A stretch of DNA of 64,000 nt, taken from Isoetes taiwanensis (taxonomy: Eukaryota > Streptophyta > Lycopodiopsida > Isoetales > Isoetaceae). The DNA is taken from contig JAJEKV010000015.1 of assembly GCA_021234155.1 (NCBI GenBank), positions 8,100,270 through 8,164,269 of the forward strand, in the 5' to 3' direction. Position 1 is the stretch's first letter. Each line of letters opens with the position of its first letter. The position numbers and the translations under genes were made by a program. Below the pieces are notes generated by a model that was given only the letters and a program-made list of their open reading frames with translations, was not told the DNA's origin and made no database searches. Positions 1 to 11,244 of this stretch are shown piece by piece.

Positions 1-1346
1 GATCCATGGAAGGATCTTCTAGAAAGCTTATGCATGCTTGAATCCAATTTTATTCTCAATAAAATACAATGCATCATATGGGTTGGGACAATATATATTC
101 ATTGTTAGTCGAGTTAATGTAATATGGATTTGAAGGTGATGCCGCTCAGAACTGCAGGGTTGGGAAGAAGGCGAGGCAGTCGGGCTCGCGTTGGTTTTTT
201 CCCGTGGTAATTCGAGGATCGGCGGCGACCTTCTTAGGGTTTTTTTTTTTCTTCCGGTATGCCTGCAAAGGCTTGGTTGCCTTTGTGTAATGTTACGGAG
301 ATTTAAGAATTGTGCGTGATGCACGTCCCCACTACTCAATAATGTCTAAATAAGCATTTGGTAAAAAAGAACATTGATTGTAGCCACTGATATCTCGTAC
401 GTTCAATTCCAATTCTTGCATTATCTTGCATTTAAATGTTTAGCGTGAGAATTGTTTGAGATGAGAATCATCTCTGGAAACGATATAGATGTTGAAGGTT
501 AAGCACTGGAGCCATTTCAAAAGTCTTAGCTTCTGATAGATTTTGCAAGCGGCAAATGATATTCGTGCATAGAAGGTTGGTTTTTATGCTTGATTTCACT
601 TTCTTTTTCTTTTTCTATATGTGCGGTAGGTTTTATAACACTTGTAACCAATCCTGGACTGAAGATATTGGTTGTGCAAAGACCATGCAATGTTAAATTT
701 GAAGATTTGCAACATTAAGGTTGTATCAATACATCACCTCCTGCACGAAAGAGCATGCACTATTCCGATATTAGCAAATGAGCTAACCATTATTTTTCCA
801 AATCATCTTTTAAGGCAATTTGGTATCCTGAAAACTCTTGAAAAAACATTCACTAATTCCAATATTAGCAAATGGGCCATTCAGTATTTCCTAATCATTT
901 TTTGCAGCCAGGTTCGGTTGGTTTTTTTCCGTGGTAGTTCGAGGATCAACGGCAACCTTCTTTTGGGTTTTTTTTGGGTTTTTCTGCAATAGACAAATTA
1001 ATCTATGAGTGGGAGAGAGTGGCAAAACCCACCACTCTCGCCAACACGAGCCTTTAGAGGAAGTATACTTGTATGCAAGCTGCATTTGGGCGCACTTGGG
1101 TTTAGTCCATAATTCAATGGGATGGACCATTGCTATCCTAATCTCATAGTAGGAAAATCTTCTCCATCGGTGATATCCCCTAACCAAGAATTACAGGGCA
1201 ATATGCCCCAAGAGGCCGTGGGGCAACTCAGAAAAAATATATTCGATTGCTTTAACCTAGAGCTCTGCAAATTGCTCTAGTTGGGCATAAAGGTTCCAAC
1301 ATACCCAAAGCCCATAACAAAGAATGTGATTGCCTGAAGGTAAAGA

Positions 1347-1831
1347 TACATATAGAAGGTGTCTAGAAAGGACAAATCTTTAAAGCCTTTCTAATCGAAC
1401 CTATTTATCATGGCAAATCAACTTCCCGAATTTGCAATCCATATAAAGCTGCAGGTTTCACTAGCATGGACATTATTTCCGTTTGCAATCTGCTGATAAT
1501 AAAGCTGGATGCATCTATATCTAATTATGGCTCGCAAGGGTTGATCGTTGCAGACATATATCTATAGCACTTGTCCCCAACATTATCTAATCCAATTTCA
1601 TAACTAAAAGCTGCAATATGCATTTTTTTAGTTTTAATACATAGTATTCAATTTGAAAATCAAGCTCAAAACAAAGGAACTGGGTTGCCTGGCTTCATAA
1701 TTCCTGGAACAATCACCTCGAAAGCAATAAGAATACTCATACGCTAATCATCAATAAGAGTTTAACATTAGTCTGGCCTCCCTTTTATAACAACGGGTTC
1801 CAGAGATCTGAACTAAGATATGAAACTAATT
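1347..1831. repeat. Dispersed duplicate, copy A (~0.48 kb)
   Basis: This block is repeated in the same orientation at about 2738-3270 with a few percent substitutions. Both copies run from a shared 'atatagaaggtgtctagaaa' start to a shared 'gaactaag..atgaaact' end. Copy B carries about 40 extra bases near 2862-2905. No coding capacity is evident in either copy. The pair brackets the multicopper-oxidase exon at 1880-1982, so it may be a local segmental duplication or two copies of an unnamed repeat; no terminal repeats or target duplications were seen. Confidence 0.9.
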
Positions 1832-1879
1832 ATTAGAGCTCATTCTGAAGGATTTGTCTAAGAAATAAACCAATCTTAC

Positions 1880-1982
1880 CAGGCTGAACGGTAAAAATTG
1901 CACCAAGGGGCCCCAGCCCATTGATAAGAATGCCATTTGGAGAGCACAAGTTTGAGCCATGGTCTAGATTAGTGTGAAGTCT
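1880..1982 (-). pseudogene. SKU5-like multicopper oxidase, isolated exon
   Basis: Read on the minus strand, this segment encodes about 34 residues containing SPNGILINGLGP and FTVQPGK, the signature around the second cupredoxin boundary of SKU5/SKS-type plant multicopper oxidases (PDGxLINGxGP...FTVxPGKxYR). These are secreted, GPI-anchored or apoplastic proteins of cell-wall growth. A polypyrimidine-rich acceptor (ttgtttgtttcag) lies directly upstream and a good donor (CCTG|GTAAGA) directly downstream, so it reads as an authentic exon. Neither the preceding GDWY-containing exon nor the following TYRxRxxNVG exon was found nearby: upstream open frames at 2005-2331 do not resemble this family. 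I infer an orphan exon of a decayed gene. Family assignment rests on two short motifs. Confidence 0.6.
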
Positions 1983-2737
1983 CTGAAACAAACAAAAAAA
2001 TCCATCAAGATTCACATAGAAGTGAAGGCTTTGCAGCCAAAACAATGCTGACGAATCTTTGGAACAGAGATTCCAGTGTATGCACATCAAATGAACAACT
2101 AGACAGACTTAGAATCCTTCTTAGTAACACTTTCACTGTAGTCGCTTTTGAAACTGAATCAAACGACAGTTGACTACATCTCTGCAAACAGGCAATTACA
2201 GGGATAAGCTGCTTATCACCATTGGAAGCCCATTTGCATGAATTTGCAACCAATTGCTGTGTAGATTTACAGAGAAAATTATTTTTTGAAGAAAGAATAT
2301 ATACAAGGCAGCAAAGAAATGCGTTAAGCATAATTATCTCGATACAGGAGGTTGGAATTTGTGCAAGGAGCCCTTATAATAGATGCCATTGACTATATGA
2401 GGCTTCCTGCAGATGTGAACTAAATCTCAGTATATGTCCGTAAAAGATATCCAATTATTTCAAAAAACAAGATGAAAATACAATTGGTGCCCAATATCTA
2501 AAGCCAACAGTAAATGCACATTGATTGAGCAGTGAATGTGATGAAATAAAACAAGCAAAAAGCATTTACTCTAAACATCATATTGGGAGATCATCTTACT
2601 TTCAAGTAAGGAACCAGCTGAGTCAGAGAAGGTCCTCTAGCAATAAAATTGTTAAACAAATAGTGTTAATATCTTTAAACTAGCACACCAGACTAATTCA
2701 AGCTGCTATGGCATTGGATTTGATAAGCAACAGTCAT

Positions 2738-3270
2738 GTATATAGAAGGTGTCTAGAAAGGGCAGATCTTTCAAGCCTTTCTAATCGAACCTATTTATCA
2801 TGGCAGATCAACTCCCCGAATTTGCAATCCATATAAAGCTGCAGGTTTCACTAGCATGTCAAACAAAAAAAAGCTATGTATGAGCATCCTCAAAGTGCAT
2901 TTGATGGCATTGTTTCCTTTTGCAATCTGCTGATAATAAAGCTGGACGCATCTATATCTAATTATGGCTTGCAAGGGTTGATCGTTGCAGACATAAATCT
3001 ATTTAGCACTTGTCCCCAACATTATCTAATCCAATTTTATAACTAAAAGCTGCAATATGCATTTTTTAGTTTTAATACGTAGTATTCAATCTGAAAATCA
3101 AGCTCAAAACAAAGGAACTGGGTTGCTTGGCTTCATAATTTTTGGAATAATCACCTTGAAAGCAATAAGAATTACTCATACGCTAATCATCAATAAGAGT
3201 TTACCATCAGTCTGGCCTCCCTTTTATAACAACGGGTTCCAGAAAATTTGAACTAAGAAATGAAACTCAT
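2738..3270. repeat. Dispersed duplicate, copy B (~0.53 kb)
   Basis: Direct-repeat partner of 1347-1831, with an internal insertion of about 40 bases near 2862-2905 that copy A lacks. The remaining stretch to 3490 shows no gene. Confidence 0.9.
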
Positions 3271-3493
3271 GATTACCAGATTACCTTTTAAGGTATTGTG
3301 TCTCGGCAAAAAATTGTCAACTCAAAAATTTCAGTGGCTCCTTAGGAAACTACCAAGTTCGTGGCTCAAGTGACAAGAATGCTAATTAGAAACAGAAAAG
3401 GAACTGAATGCACAATGAAATAAAGTAGGATACACAATCACCATATTTGATAATCAAGTGAAAAGGCACGAAGCAGCTAACCTGGAAGGAAAC

Positions 3494-3851
3494 TCAAATT
3501 ATTCTCTCAGATTCATGTATAGCAACGTTGTTGGCAGACATGTCCCTGCGCTCCATGATGCCATCATTGTTAACTGTCCAGTGCTCAATGCCATAAGCCC
3601 TCCACCGGCACCATCGTGATAGACGAGGCGCTTGCGAAGATTTTGTTGGCATTTTTAGAGCCCATTTGGAGGAGAAATTCAACAATCGCATATCTTCCAG
3701 TAAGAAAGATATCCCTGTTCCGCAATTTTTGGCAGTCCGGAGTGTATGCTTGAGCAACTTCGATAGGATCCTTGGTGTTCCAAAGATCTTCTGCATGTTG
3801 GACCTTGGCCCTGGCAGTCTCATCGTTGAAGGGCGGGGCTAGCTTCTTCAT
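3494..3851 (-). pseudogene. DUF1348 / NTF2-fold small protein, frame-shifted
   Basis: The start at 3851 gives [20 protein letters not shown], followed by [29 protein letters not shown] and AIVEFL. This is the conserved first half of DUF1348 proteins (PPF...A..KV..AEDAWN..DP..VA.AYT.DS.WRNR..F..GR.AI..FL), a SnoaL/NTF2-like fold family of unknown substrate. Near 3668 the frame must shift by one base to continue with KWALKM and, after a gap, [20 protein letters not shown] and the family's C-terminal IHESER. About 20 residues normally present between KWA and the NENWEF-like block are missing. The copy is intronless over this span. The shift plus the internal loss point to a pseudogene, though a consensus error could explain the shift alone. 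It is divergently oriented to the INTS3 homolog, about 290 bp from that gene's transcribed leader. Confidence 0.75.
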
Positions 3852-4129
3852 CTCTTGTGAATTCTCAGACAGGCTTAGATAATCATGGGAACAAGTAGAA
3901 GTTTACCTAAGGGCCTAGAAGAAAGTCGAGCAAGCAGAAGCAGAGGAGGGAATCGGGATGGTCGGAGAAGAGGAAAAGTGATTTTCAAGGACTTTCTAAT
4001 TTTCATGGCCGCCCGATGCGAAATTAAGAAATCTAATGGTTGAGATGAAAACAGTGTTTACCTCTCCCGTCTTGATAAATCTGAAAATGTCGAGATTTAT
4101 TTATTAATGCATTAAAAAAAAGGGGGTTT

Positions 4130-4811
4130 TAGAACTTAGAAATTTCCGAAAGTAGAATTGGGTTGGGGCAGAACCGAGTAATCCGCCATGGCATTTAGGT
4201 ACGTTCCTTTCTCTATTCTAGGTTTTTGTAAGTCCTGCGAAATTTTGCTCAACATGAAGGCCGTAGCATAACTTCTTTTCACGTCCCGCCATAATATCTC
4301 TGACGAGTGTGAATGAGCTCTGTTTGTGTCGAAAACAGCGTTTCTGGGCAGATGATATAGGCACTGATGCAATCGAAATAAAGCATTTGAGCTGTTTTGA
4401 TTGGAATTTAGTCATGATTGTTGATGATTATTAAGGATCCTAGTTATAATGGCTCTGCAATGGCTGATAAAGAAGATCAAGGATAATATTGAAGACCTCT
4501 AGATTATCTACCCCTTTTCATGTTTATTGTCATATTTTGCTGTTTTCCTTGAAGCAGACTAGCATTTCCAAGAAAGCCGTAAGAGTGCATTCTCTCCATG
4601 GAAAACATAGAAGCTACCTTTATAGCTCCCTTTTCTTTTTAGTTTATAGATCAGTGGCATTGGTATGACTGTGAAATGTAAATTTTGCAGGTTAGTATGG
4701 AGTTTGGAAGCAAAATTTTTGTACATACGCCAAGTGGCTTTTGGCTGTTTCTTCATGGCACGGTGATCTTTTAAGCACGCAAGAGGTTATTGGTTTCATC
4801 AAATTTCAGCA
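4130..4811 (+). promoter_or_regulatory. INTS3 leader with probable 5'-UTR intron and short upstream ORF
   Basis: A donor-like site (catttag|GTACGT) at 4199 and an acceptor-like site (aattttgcag|GTTAGT) ending at 4690 would define an intron of about 492 nt in the leader. If spliced, an upstream ATG at 4189 opens a frame of roughly 28 codons that stops before the main ATG at 4812. The 3852-4130 stretch between this leader and the divergent DUF1348 gene would act as a shared promoter region. Splice sites and the short frame are read from sequence; their use is inferred. Confidence 0.4.
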
Positions 4812-7800
4812 ATGGAAATGAAACTGATGCAAAGAGGTACTTATGAACAAGCCGATGAGCTCGAAAGCTTGTTACAGCAATCTTTTACAAGTTTTCAATC
4901 TCAACTTAATTCCCCATACCAAATGGCGACGGTCCCTGCTGCTCAACGTAACCATCTGACACAGGCTCTTCTCTTTGCTATGATGGTTCAACCTCAGAAT
5001 GCATCCACATTCCTGAATAGTCTGACAACCACAAATACTGATGGCTATGCTTTTTTTGTATCGCTACTAATTCGGCTGGTAAATGAGTCATATACAAGGC
5101 TTTTTGATCATGTTCGAACTCAGATACTTTGGCTTCTTCGGCATTTGATAACACTAGTTGCGACTGATACCGACAACCTCTTCCTTTCTTTGCTACGCCA
5201 AGTGGCTGGTGGTGACCTAAGCACTGGAAATTTGTGGCTTGCCTCTCAGCTTTTAGATGTGGTGAACAATAACATGGCTTGGCTGGTAGATAATTCAGCA
5301 GCACTTACAAGTGCTCTTTTCACATATCTTCGTCTTTTGCCTGATCACTGTATGGCGAAAGCTTCTTCAGTCAATGAGCTTCGGCAAAATGAGATTTCTT
5401 TTTGTGTTCTTGTTTTGCGGGAAAATTTCCAAGATTGCCTTCAAATAGGCCGGGACCTTGTACGGTTATTGCAGGATGTTGCATGTATTCCAGAGTTTGA
5501 GTCAATTTGGAGGGATATATTGTCCAATCCATCTGTTTTTCGAACCCCGGAGTTTACAGATATTTCACAGATTTATGCTGTCAGAACACCAAACAAATAT
5601 ATTCAATCTCGAATAACACCTGAAATGGAAACCCAGATTAGGTTTTTACTCACATCGTGAGAATGGGAAACCAGAAGCTATCAGAGTTGGTTTGCACAGC
5701 GATTTCTGTCTCAGCCTGAAAGCGAGACCTTGGTGTGTGATTTAATTCGTTTTATCTGTTGTGTTCATCATCCCACAAATCAGATTTTGCAGTCTGATAT
5801 TGTTCAAAGATGGGCATTGGTTGGTTGGCTTCTGAAGTGCTGTAAAAGCAATCACGGGGAGGCAAATGCAAAGCTAGCCTTGTTCTATGACTGTTTTTTT
5901 TTTTACATGAGCAAAAGTGATAATATTATGAATATAGAGCCAGCTATACCGTTATGGTGCATTCAGTTCATAAATATGCAGATATGACAAATTCGTTACT
6001 GGATTTCATGTTTCTTCTCACTGAACACTACGATCCTTTTAGGAAAGACCTTATACTTGGGGGTTTGTTGCTTCTGTGGATATTCTTGTTGGAAAAGGTG
6101 TGGTTAAGTAGTTTTGGAACCGCTAACAGCATCTCCACGAGTTGCAAATGTTCTAAAAGAAAAATTGCTGGCCTTATTTCCAACATATTGTAAAATTGTT
6201 GACGGAGATCCTTCCAGGGGTTTGAGACTTGATCTAGCACCTCAAGATTCACCTGGGGGTGGTCATCTAGTAACTCAGTCAGGAAGTGCTAATAAATCTG
6301 GAGCAATACTGTCGCCAAGTGGTCATGCACGCCTCATGGAAGAGCCTACTGACATATCAGGGGGAATCAAATTCAAATGCTGGAAGATAAAGGAGGGATG
6401 AGGAATTTATTTCAAGCGATAGTAATGGCCGAAAGAGAAAGCGTGTTGACTTTGGAATAACTGGATTTGTGCCACAATTTCAACAGATTTCAAAGACATT
6501 GAGCATCTCAAAAGATGCTGCTGGTAATCTTCTCGAGAACATATTGAAATCATTTTATTCAATGCAAGAGCATGCCCAAGAAGTGGAAATTGGTTTAGAG
6601 GGGTTACAGCTGAGTCAGAAATTTGCCTCCACACTGGCTGAGGTCTTGAAGAAAGGAGGGTATGACTTATTTTCGCCATTGGTAGGCCTACCATCAGATA
6701 AACCTGAAGGTGATGAATCCATGTCCATAACATCAACACTTCTCCGTTTGTATGTGCGTTCCCCACACCCACAGCTCCAGCAAATGCTAGTGTTTTGGCA
6801 ATGTGAAGGTTATCCTGTTTCGTCTCGATTTCTTTGCTATGTTTCTAGGCTTGCTGAGGAATTTGAAATGTCTGTGACTACAGCGTCAGGTCTAAGAGCA
6901 TATATTGATGATTATTCTAAAACTGAAGTTATTGACGATTCCAATGTAAAGAAAACTGAAGGAGTTAAAGATACTCCAAACAGCGAGGAGGCTGATGATG
7001 AAAATGGTGAGTGTTTAGACAGAAATGATGACTCACAATGTCAATCAGGCTGGGAACAGAAGGTGCAAGTTCCAGCTTATTTAGAACTTAGGCATAGAGA
7101 ATTAAAGGTAAGGTTCCGTGCAGCTGTTGCAGACAGCTTCAAGGCTTATGAGGCATTCCTAAAATCTATCTGCAGCAAGAGCACACCATGCTCTAGTCCA
7201 TTCTCAAAACAGCTATCTGAGAGTAATAGCCAAGTAGATTCTGGGAAGCAATTTGAAGTGCAAGATTTTGAACCAGAAAAGATATTTATGAATGATTTGA
7301 GAACCTGTCTTCTTTGGAATATTAACCGTCTCCAAAGGGTTCTTTGGACAATATTCCGTTATCTTCCAAACTTGGCTGCAGGGAAGGAAGAGGTATTGCA
7401 TATTGCCCTTTCTGTGCTCAGACCTGCAGATATTGCAAATCTGGAGTTCCGTTTGTCTCTGAAGGAGTTCTCTATACTAGGGCATGAGGATGCTTTAACC
7501 AGACTAATCAGAGCATCTCTTAATTGGGACTCAATTGAACAACAATACTTTTGGAGGCTTCTTGCTGCGGATGCTCAGTCTATGGACATTTCATCAGTCT
7601 CAGTTGCCTTAAGATTTTGCTCTGCCTGTCTGAACCCACTTTTACATGTGGAAGCTTTATCTGGCATCCTCTCACTTTTAAAGCTTCAGCCTCTTACCCC
7701 AAAACTGGTTAGCACAGTGCTTTATTTGCCGCCTTCATTTGCGCAAGTAGCCACAGCTATATTTGTAAACTGGATATCATCAAATTACTCGGCTCTTACT

Positions 7801-8004
7801 TCCTGCTTTCAGCAGATAACTGACAAATCTCTGGGCGATGATTCTGATGCGGGCTGTTTGGTCCCAGTCATCAATTATCTTGAAGATTGCGGTTCCTACA
7901 AAGGTCCTTCTGATGAAAGTGCAAAGATAGCAGAAATTAAACAGAGTCTTTTTAAGTTCTCCAAGAGTGGCTGTGTAGGTGCTTCAAGTGGGGCTGCGGG
8001 TTGA
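4812..8004 (+). CDS. INTS3: Integrator complex subunit 3 homolog, several frame breaks
   Basis: Integrator is a nuclear RNA polymerase II-associated complex that cleaves snRNA and other nascent transcripts; subunit 3 also forms the SOSS single-strand DNA-binding complex with INIP and SSB proteins. The first intact stretch (4812-5657) has helical-repeat blocks typical of the INTS3 N-terminus: QVAGGDLSTGNLWLASQLLD, TYLRLLPDH, IGRDLVRLLQDVACIPEFE and RITPEME. Similarity continues in other frames as SWFAQRFLSQPE, CDLIRFICCVHHP and KLALFYD (5680-5890), MNIEPA then LLDFM (5930-6010), and EKLLALFP (6140-6185). A long intact frame from about 6397 to 8004 covers the C-terminal half. Breaks lie near 5655 (TGA), 5690, 5950, 6060-6115 and 6395. 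Overall length, about 1,060 codons, is near family size, and no coding intron is evident. Either a disrupted copy or a real gene with consensus indels. Confidence 0.85.
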
Positions 8005-8830
8005 TGGAATGGTGTACTGGTGTACTCTCCTATCCTATTTAAACATGTATGCAAGTCAAGTGTCAATTCATCTGAGGGTTTTGTGAAAAAGGTGAGCTTG
8101 AGACACATTGCCATCAGAATCAGCAATACAAGATAGAAATATAAACAAGGAAACTGTAAAAGAGCGCTATGATTCACGAAAATTCAGTGTCTCTTCTGAG
8201 AGGTGTTAGATTTATGTGGCGCAGTGCTCTGGAGGGAAACACGAAAAAGTTTGCACCCAATGTGTCAGTGATTTGATCTATTTAGTTTATAATCAATACC
8301 AAACCAGTCTAGCACATTTTGCACGTTGATGTGAATTTTGACCATTGAGCCCCCGACCTCCAAGGATGTCAACAATGGATATGACCTTGCTATTAAAGAT
8401 TGCTGTTTTGTGGTGGATATTTAGGTTGTCTCAAGAATAGCTGGGGTGGTCATTAAGAAGTGCAAGTAGCACATGATAGCCATTTCTAGCCGTGAACTGT
8501 ATATAATCTGCCAGATGATTATCAATATACAGTCATTTGCAGACTAAAAAGACAATTTCCCTAAAGCCATTGTGGCAATCCATCGCATCGAGAGCTTTTG
8601 CTCAAGTTGCAAGAAGTTTGAAAATGTTTACATGCATATGATCAAGATATTGATGCAATTGAGGTGTATATTGACACAGAAAATCTGGGAACCGATAGAT
8701 AAAATTTTAAAAGATAACAATTTGCTATCTCCAAGGTGGCAAATGAGAAAGAATCTGATAATGGAGAGCAAAGCATGTTTATTTTTGTACTATTATGATA
8801 AACAATACAATGGCTAAGTTTTTTTGTAAT
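8005..8830. other. Downstream region of INTS3 copy, no gene seen
   Basis: AT-rich sequence with short open frames only. No A-rich tail or flanking short duplication that would mark a processed retrocopy of the upstream gene was found. Confidence 0.5.
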
Positions 8831-8831
8831 A

Positions 8832-8868
8832 GGAAACCGCCACGGAAACTCCGACACATGGCGGTTCC
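8832..8868. repeat. Inverted repeat / hairpin
   Basis: Arms GGAAACCGCCA (8832-8842) and TGGCGGTTCC (8859-8868) can pair with one bulged base around a 16-nt loop. It sits just outside the GTAAACAACCG terminal repeat described next. Confidence 0.6.
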
Positions 8869-9233
8869 CTTATGTAAACAACCGGGAGGGCTTTTTTTTT
8901 AGGTGGCGCTGACGTGTTGCCTACGTGGAAAAAGTTTATTGTATGCATGTGTTTCTTTTTTTCTTCAAGCTTTGGCGATGGCGTAAGTTCGGCATGCTAG
9001 GGGACCTTTTTTTAGGTGCTGCTGTGGCACTTGCCTCGTAGTCTAGTTCTGCAGTGGCGTCTTGGCCTTAGCTTCATTTTGATATTTGCTGGATTTGGAG
9101 CTTCTTTCAAGTGTTGTGATGAGTTTTTGGAGTTCCGGCGAGTTCTGGCGAGAAGGTCTGCAACTTTTTTAGCTTTTTAGTGTGGTCCAGCGAGTTGTGG
9201 CGAGAAGATTTGCGAGTTTTCAAGCTTCTTATG

Positions 9234-9307
9234 GTAATTTTCTTACTTTTTTCGTGGATTGGAGTTTCCTTAGTTATTTCTAACACTTTCTTGTTTGTTT
9301 CTTGCAG
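9234..9307 (+). other. 5'-UTR intron of secreted peptide gene
   Basis: Donor cttatg|GTAATT at 9234 and acceptor TTTGTTTCTTGCAG ending at 9307 delimit a 74-nt intron rich in T toward its 3' end. The next exon carries the start codon 12 nt downstream. Confidence 0.6.
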
Positions 9308-9318
9308 TTCTCGACAGT

Positions 9319-9558
9319 ATGAAGGAGGAAAGCAGGTTCTGCTTTGTCATTTTGTTGTTGCTTGGCTTGCATGCAGCATTAGCTGACTGCGTTCGGGCTA
9401 GCAGACCATCTTTTGTTATTCTTGATCAGGATGAAGACCTCTATAGGGAAGAAAGAGGAATAGACATGGATTCTCTATTACAGAGTGTAAATCGTGAAGA
9501 TGTTAGGGAGTTAATGGACAGTGATTGTTTCAGTTGCAAATGCCTCTGGATTAGCTAG
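9319..9558 (+). CDS. Small secreted cysteine-containing peptide (79 aa)
   Basis: The ATG at 9319 gives MKEESRFCFVILLLLGLHAA, a textbook signal peptide (basic/polar start, VILLLLGL core, small-residue cleavage context near ALA-DC). The mature part of about 55 residues is acidic and hydrophilic (DQDEDLYREERGIDMD) and ends in a short cysteine cluster, DCFSCKC. With the Cys after the signal peptide this makes four in the mature chain. I do not recognise the family: spacing does not fit RALF, defensin, LTP or stomagen. The 5'-UTR intron with clean splice sites and the good start argue for a real gene. It could instead be the first exon of a longer gene or a signalling-peptide precursor. Tandem 68-bp repeats occupy its presumed 3' UTR. 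Confidence 0.5.
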   Translation: MKEESRFCFVILLLLGLHAALADCVRASRPSFVILDQDEDLYREERGIDMDSLLQSVNREDVRELMDSDCFSCKCLWIS

Positions 9559-9589
9559 TGTCCTTTAGAATTGCAACAAGGTTTCCAAG

Positions 9590-9725
9590 TAAATTTCTGC
9601 TGTGAAAACTTATGTTTTGGATTGTATCTGGGATTGTTTTGATCAATGTGATAATATGAATTTCTGTTGTGAAAACTTATGTTTTGGATTGTATCTGGGA
9701 ATATTTTGATCAATGTGATAATGTG
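9590..9725. repeat. Two-copy tandem repeat, 68-bp unit
   Basis: The unit at 9590-9657 (containing gaaaacttatgttttggatt and ttttgatcaatgtgataat) is repeated at 9658-9725 with only a few differences. It lies in the presumed 3' UTR of the secreted peptide gene. Confidence 0.9.
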
Positions 9726-10261
9726 ACTCGAATGTCTTGTGTATAAGTGTGTCAAATTATATAAAATTGTTTTCAATGTGTCTTGTCAAACAATACTGGT
9801 GGCGCCGCTTAAGCTCCGCCACCAACAGAAGTTTCCAGAGTCCAAACAAAAACTGGAATCCAGGAGGAAAAAAGAAACCCCCCCTCCCCCCCCGGCGCGG
9901 GCGGTTGTTTACGAAATAGTAATTGAGTAGGAGAGTTGTAAGTGGACATTTGAAACTAGTATTTGAATCAAGTGGCTTTTGCCCTCGATACTCACCATGT
10001 TGTAATAACTGAGGCTTATTATTAGAGAAATCTAAAAGCATTCATCATGGAACAAGACTCTTGCTATGTGCCTATAAATTAAGCTTTTGACATTGCTTCT
10101 TCCATTGCTCCTAAAATTTGGTCCTGTAACAGCACATTCATTTAGATGTGATTAGCTATCAAGTTCAAGCCTACTCACATCATGCATTCAATGTAAAATG
10201 ATTGCAGAAAGGATCCATTGTATTGTGTACCAATCGATGTCATGATGTTGGTGGTCTGTTG

Positions 10262-10373
10262 GTGCTACTCTCTCGCTGATTATGCCAACACTCAAGTATA
10301 TCAATTAACTTGGATAAGTGCTACTCTCTCGCTGATTATGCCAACACTCAAGTATATCAATTAACTTGGATAA
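10262..10373. repeat. Perfect two-copy tandem repeat, 56-bp unit
   Basis: The unit starting gtgctactctctcgctgatt at 10262 is repeated without a visible difference at 10318-10373. The perfect identity suggests a recent duplication or an assembly stutter. Around it, 9930-11240 contains only short frames (for example 10543-10782 and 10795-11016) that resemble nothing I know. Confidence 0.9.
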
Positions 10374-11244
10374 ACAGAAAATTCTGATATTTGGTTCAAG
10401 GAAAAAGTAGTGTTGATGAAGATGTTAATCAGATTTATATTTAGAATGTTTAAAAACTATAGATAATTACAAGAACAGGATCATAGAAAGCAGGATAGCG
10501 TTACATACTCGAGACTAGTACACTAATAGAAACAGAGGCCTCATGGAATTTGTTTCGGGTACATTCATTGATAGCCTCGAAGCCATGTTAGTGAAGCATG
10601 AGTGTCACGAAACGACCATGATCGACCCAGACGACGCGCCTTATATATTGACCACCATCTTGATTGAACCATTGGATATTCACGGCATATCCGTGGGCAT
10701 ATCCACAATATATTCGGTGCCATCTTTGAACCACAAAAGTACCCGGCGTCTTTTTGGGACTTGGCGTTTCTTTCAGTTTTAGCGTGGTTCAATCATGGCG
10801 GTGACTACGGTTTACGCGGTTCTGACCCAGTCTGGAAAACCCGTTCGTCAAGGTATATTTAACCCATTTAAGCTTAGGGTGGGTTTCCATGAGCTTCTTC
10901 TGGCCCGACTTAGCCTGGCCATGTGCGCCCAAGTCGGGGAAGTTTTTTCTGGCTCGTTTTCATTCAACAACGTTCTTGACTCTGTTGAAATTACCTGCAA
11001 CAATGAAGCTTACTGAAAAACAGGTCGGTGGAGAATAGGCACCGGGCCTTAGGATTTGTTATTTGCACTAGCTTTATCGCATTAAATTGGATGCTAGGTC
11101 ATACAGCAGGCCTTCAAGACGACAACAATGGCATAACTGGAGTTAGCAAAATGTTTTCGAAGCTCTATTGTTTTCGAAGCTCTATTGTTATGCAATTGAT
11201 CAATAATATACATATGACATATGTACACACAACCCCTATAAGAG

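Larger units (their letters stand above)
8874..9912. mobile_element. Possible small TIR element around a peptide gene
   Basis: GTAAACAACCG at 8874-8884 recurs inverted as CGGTTGTTTAC at 9902-9912. Inside each end comes a G-rich then T-rich stretch (on the right, the C8-type run near 9880-9892), followed by GGTGGCGC-type sequence (8902-8909 and, inverted, near 9800-9830). The right copy itself forms a palindrome, ggtggcg...cgccacc. The match would fit diverged terminal inverted repeats about 60-110 bp long. No flanking target-site duplication was found and no transposase is inside, so it could also be coincidence of GC-rich repeats. If real, the secreted peptide gene would lie inside it. Confidence 0.3.

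Noticed and set aside
2005-2331. N-terminal exon of the SKU5-like gene
   Set aside because: The translated sequence has none of the cupredoxin motifs expected there.
4978-5304. Minus-strand frame of 108 codons
   Set aside because: Shadow of the INTS3 coding region on the plus strand.
8005-8870. Poly-A tail or target duplication of a retrocopied INTS3
   Set aside because: No A-run or matching short direct repeat around 4812-8004 was found.
10543-11016. Two consecutive plus-strand frames as a gene
   Set aside because: No recognisable domain, and comparable frames exist on the minus strand; left unassigned.
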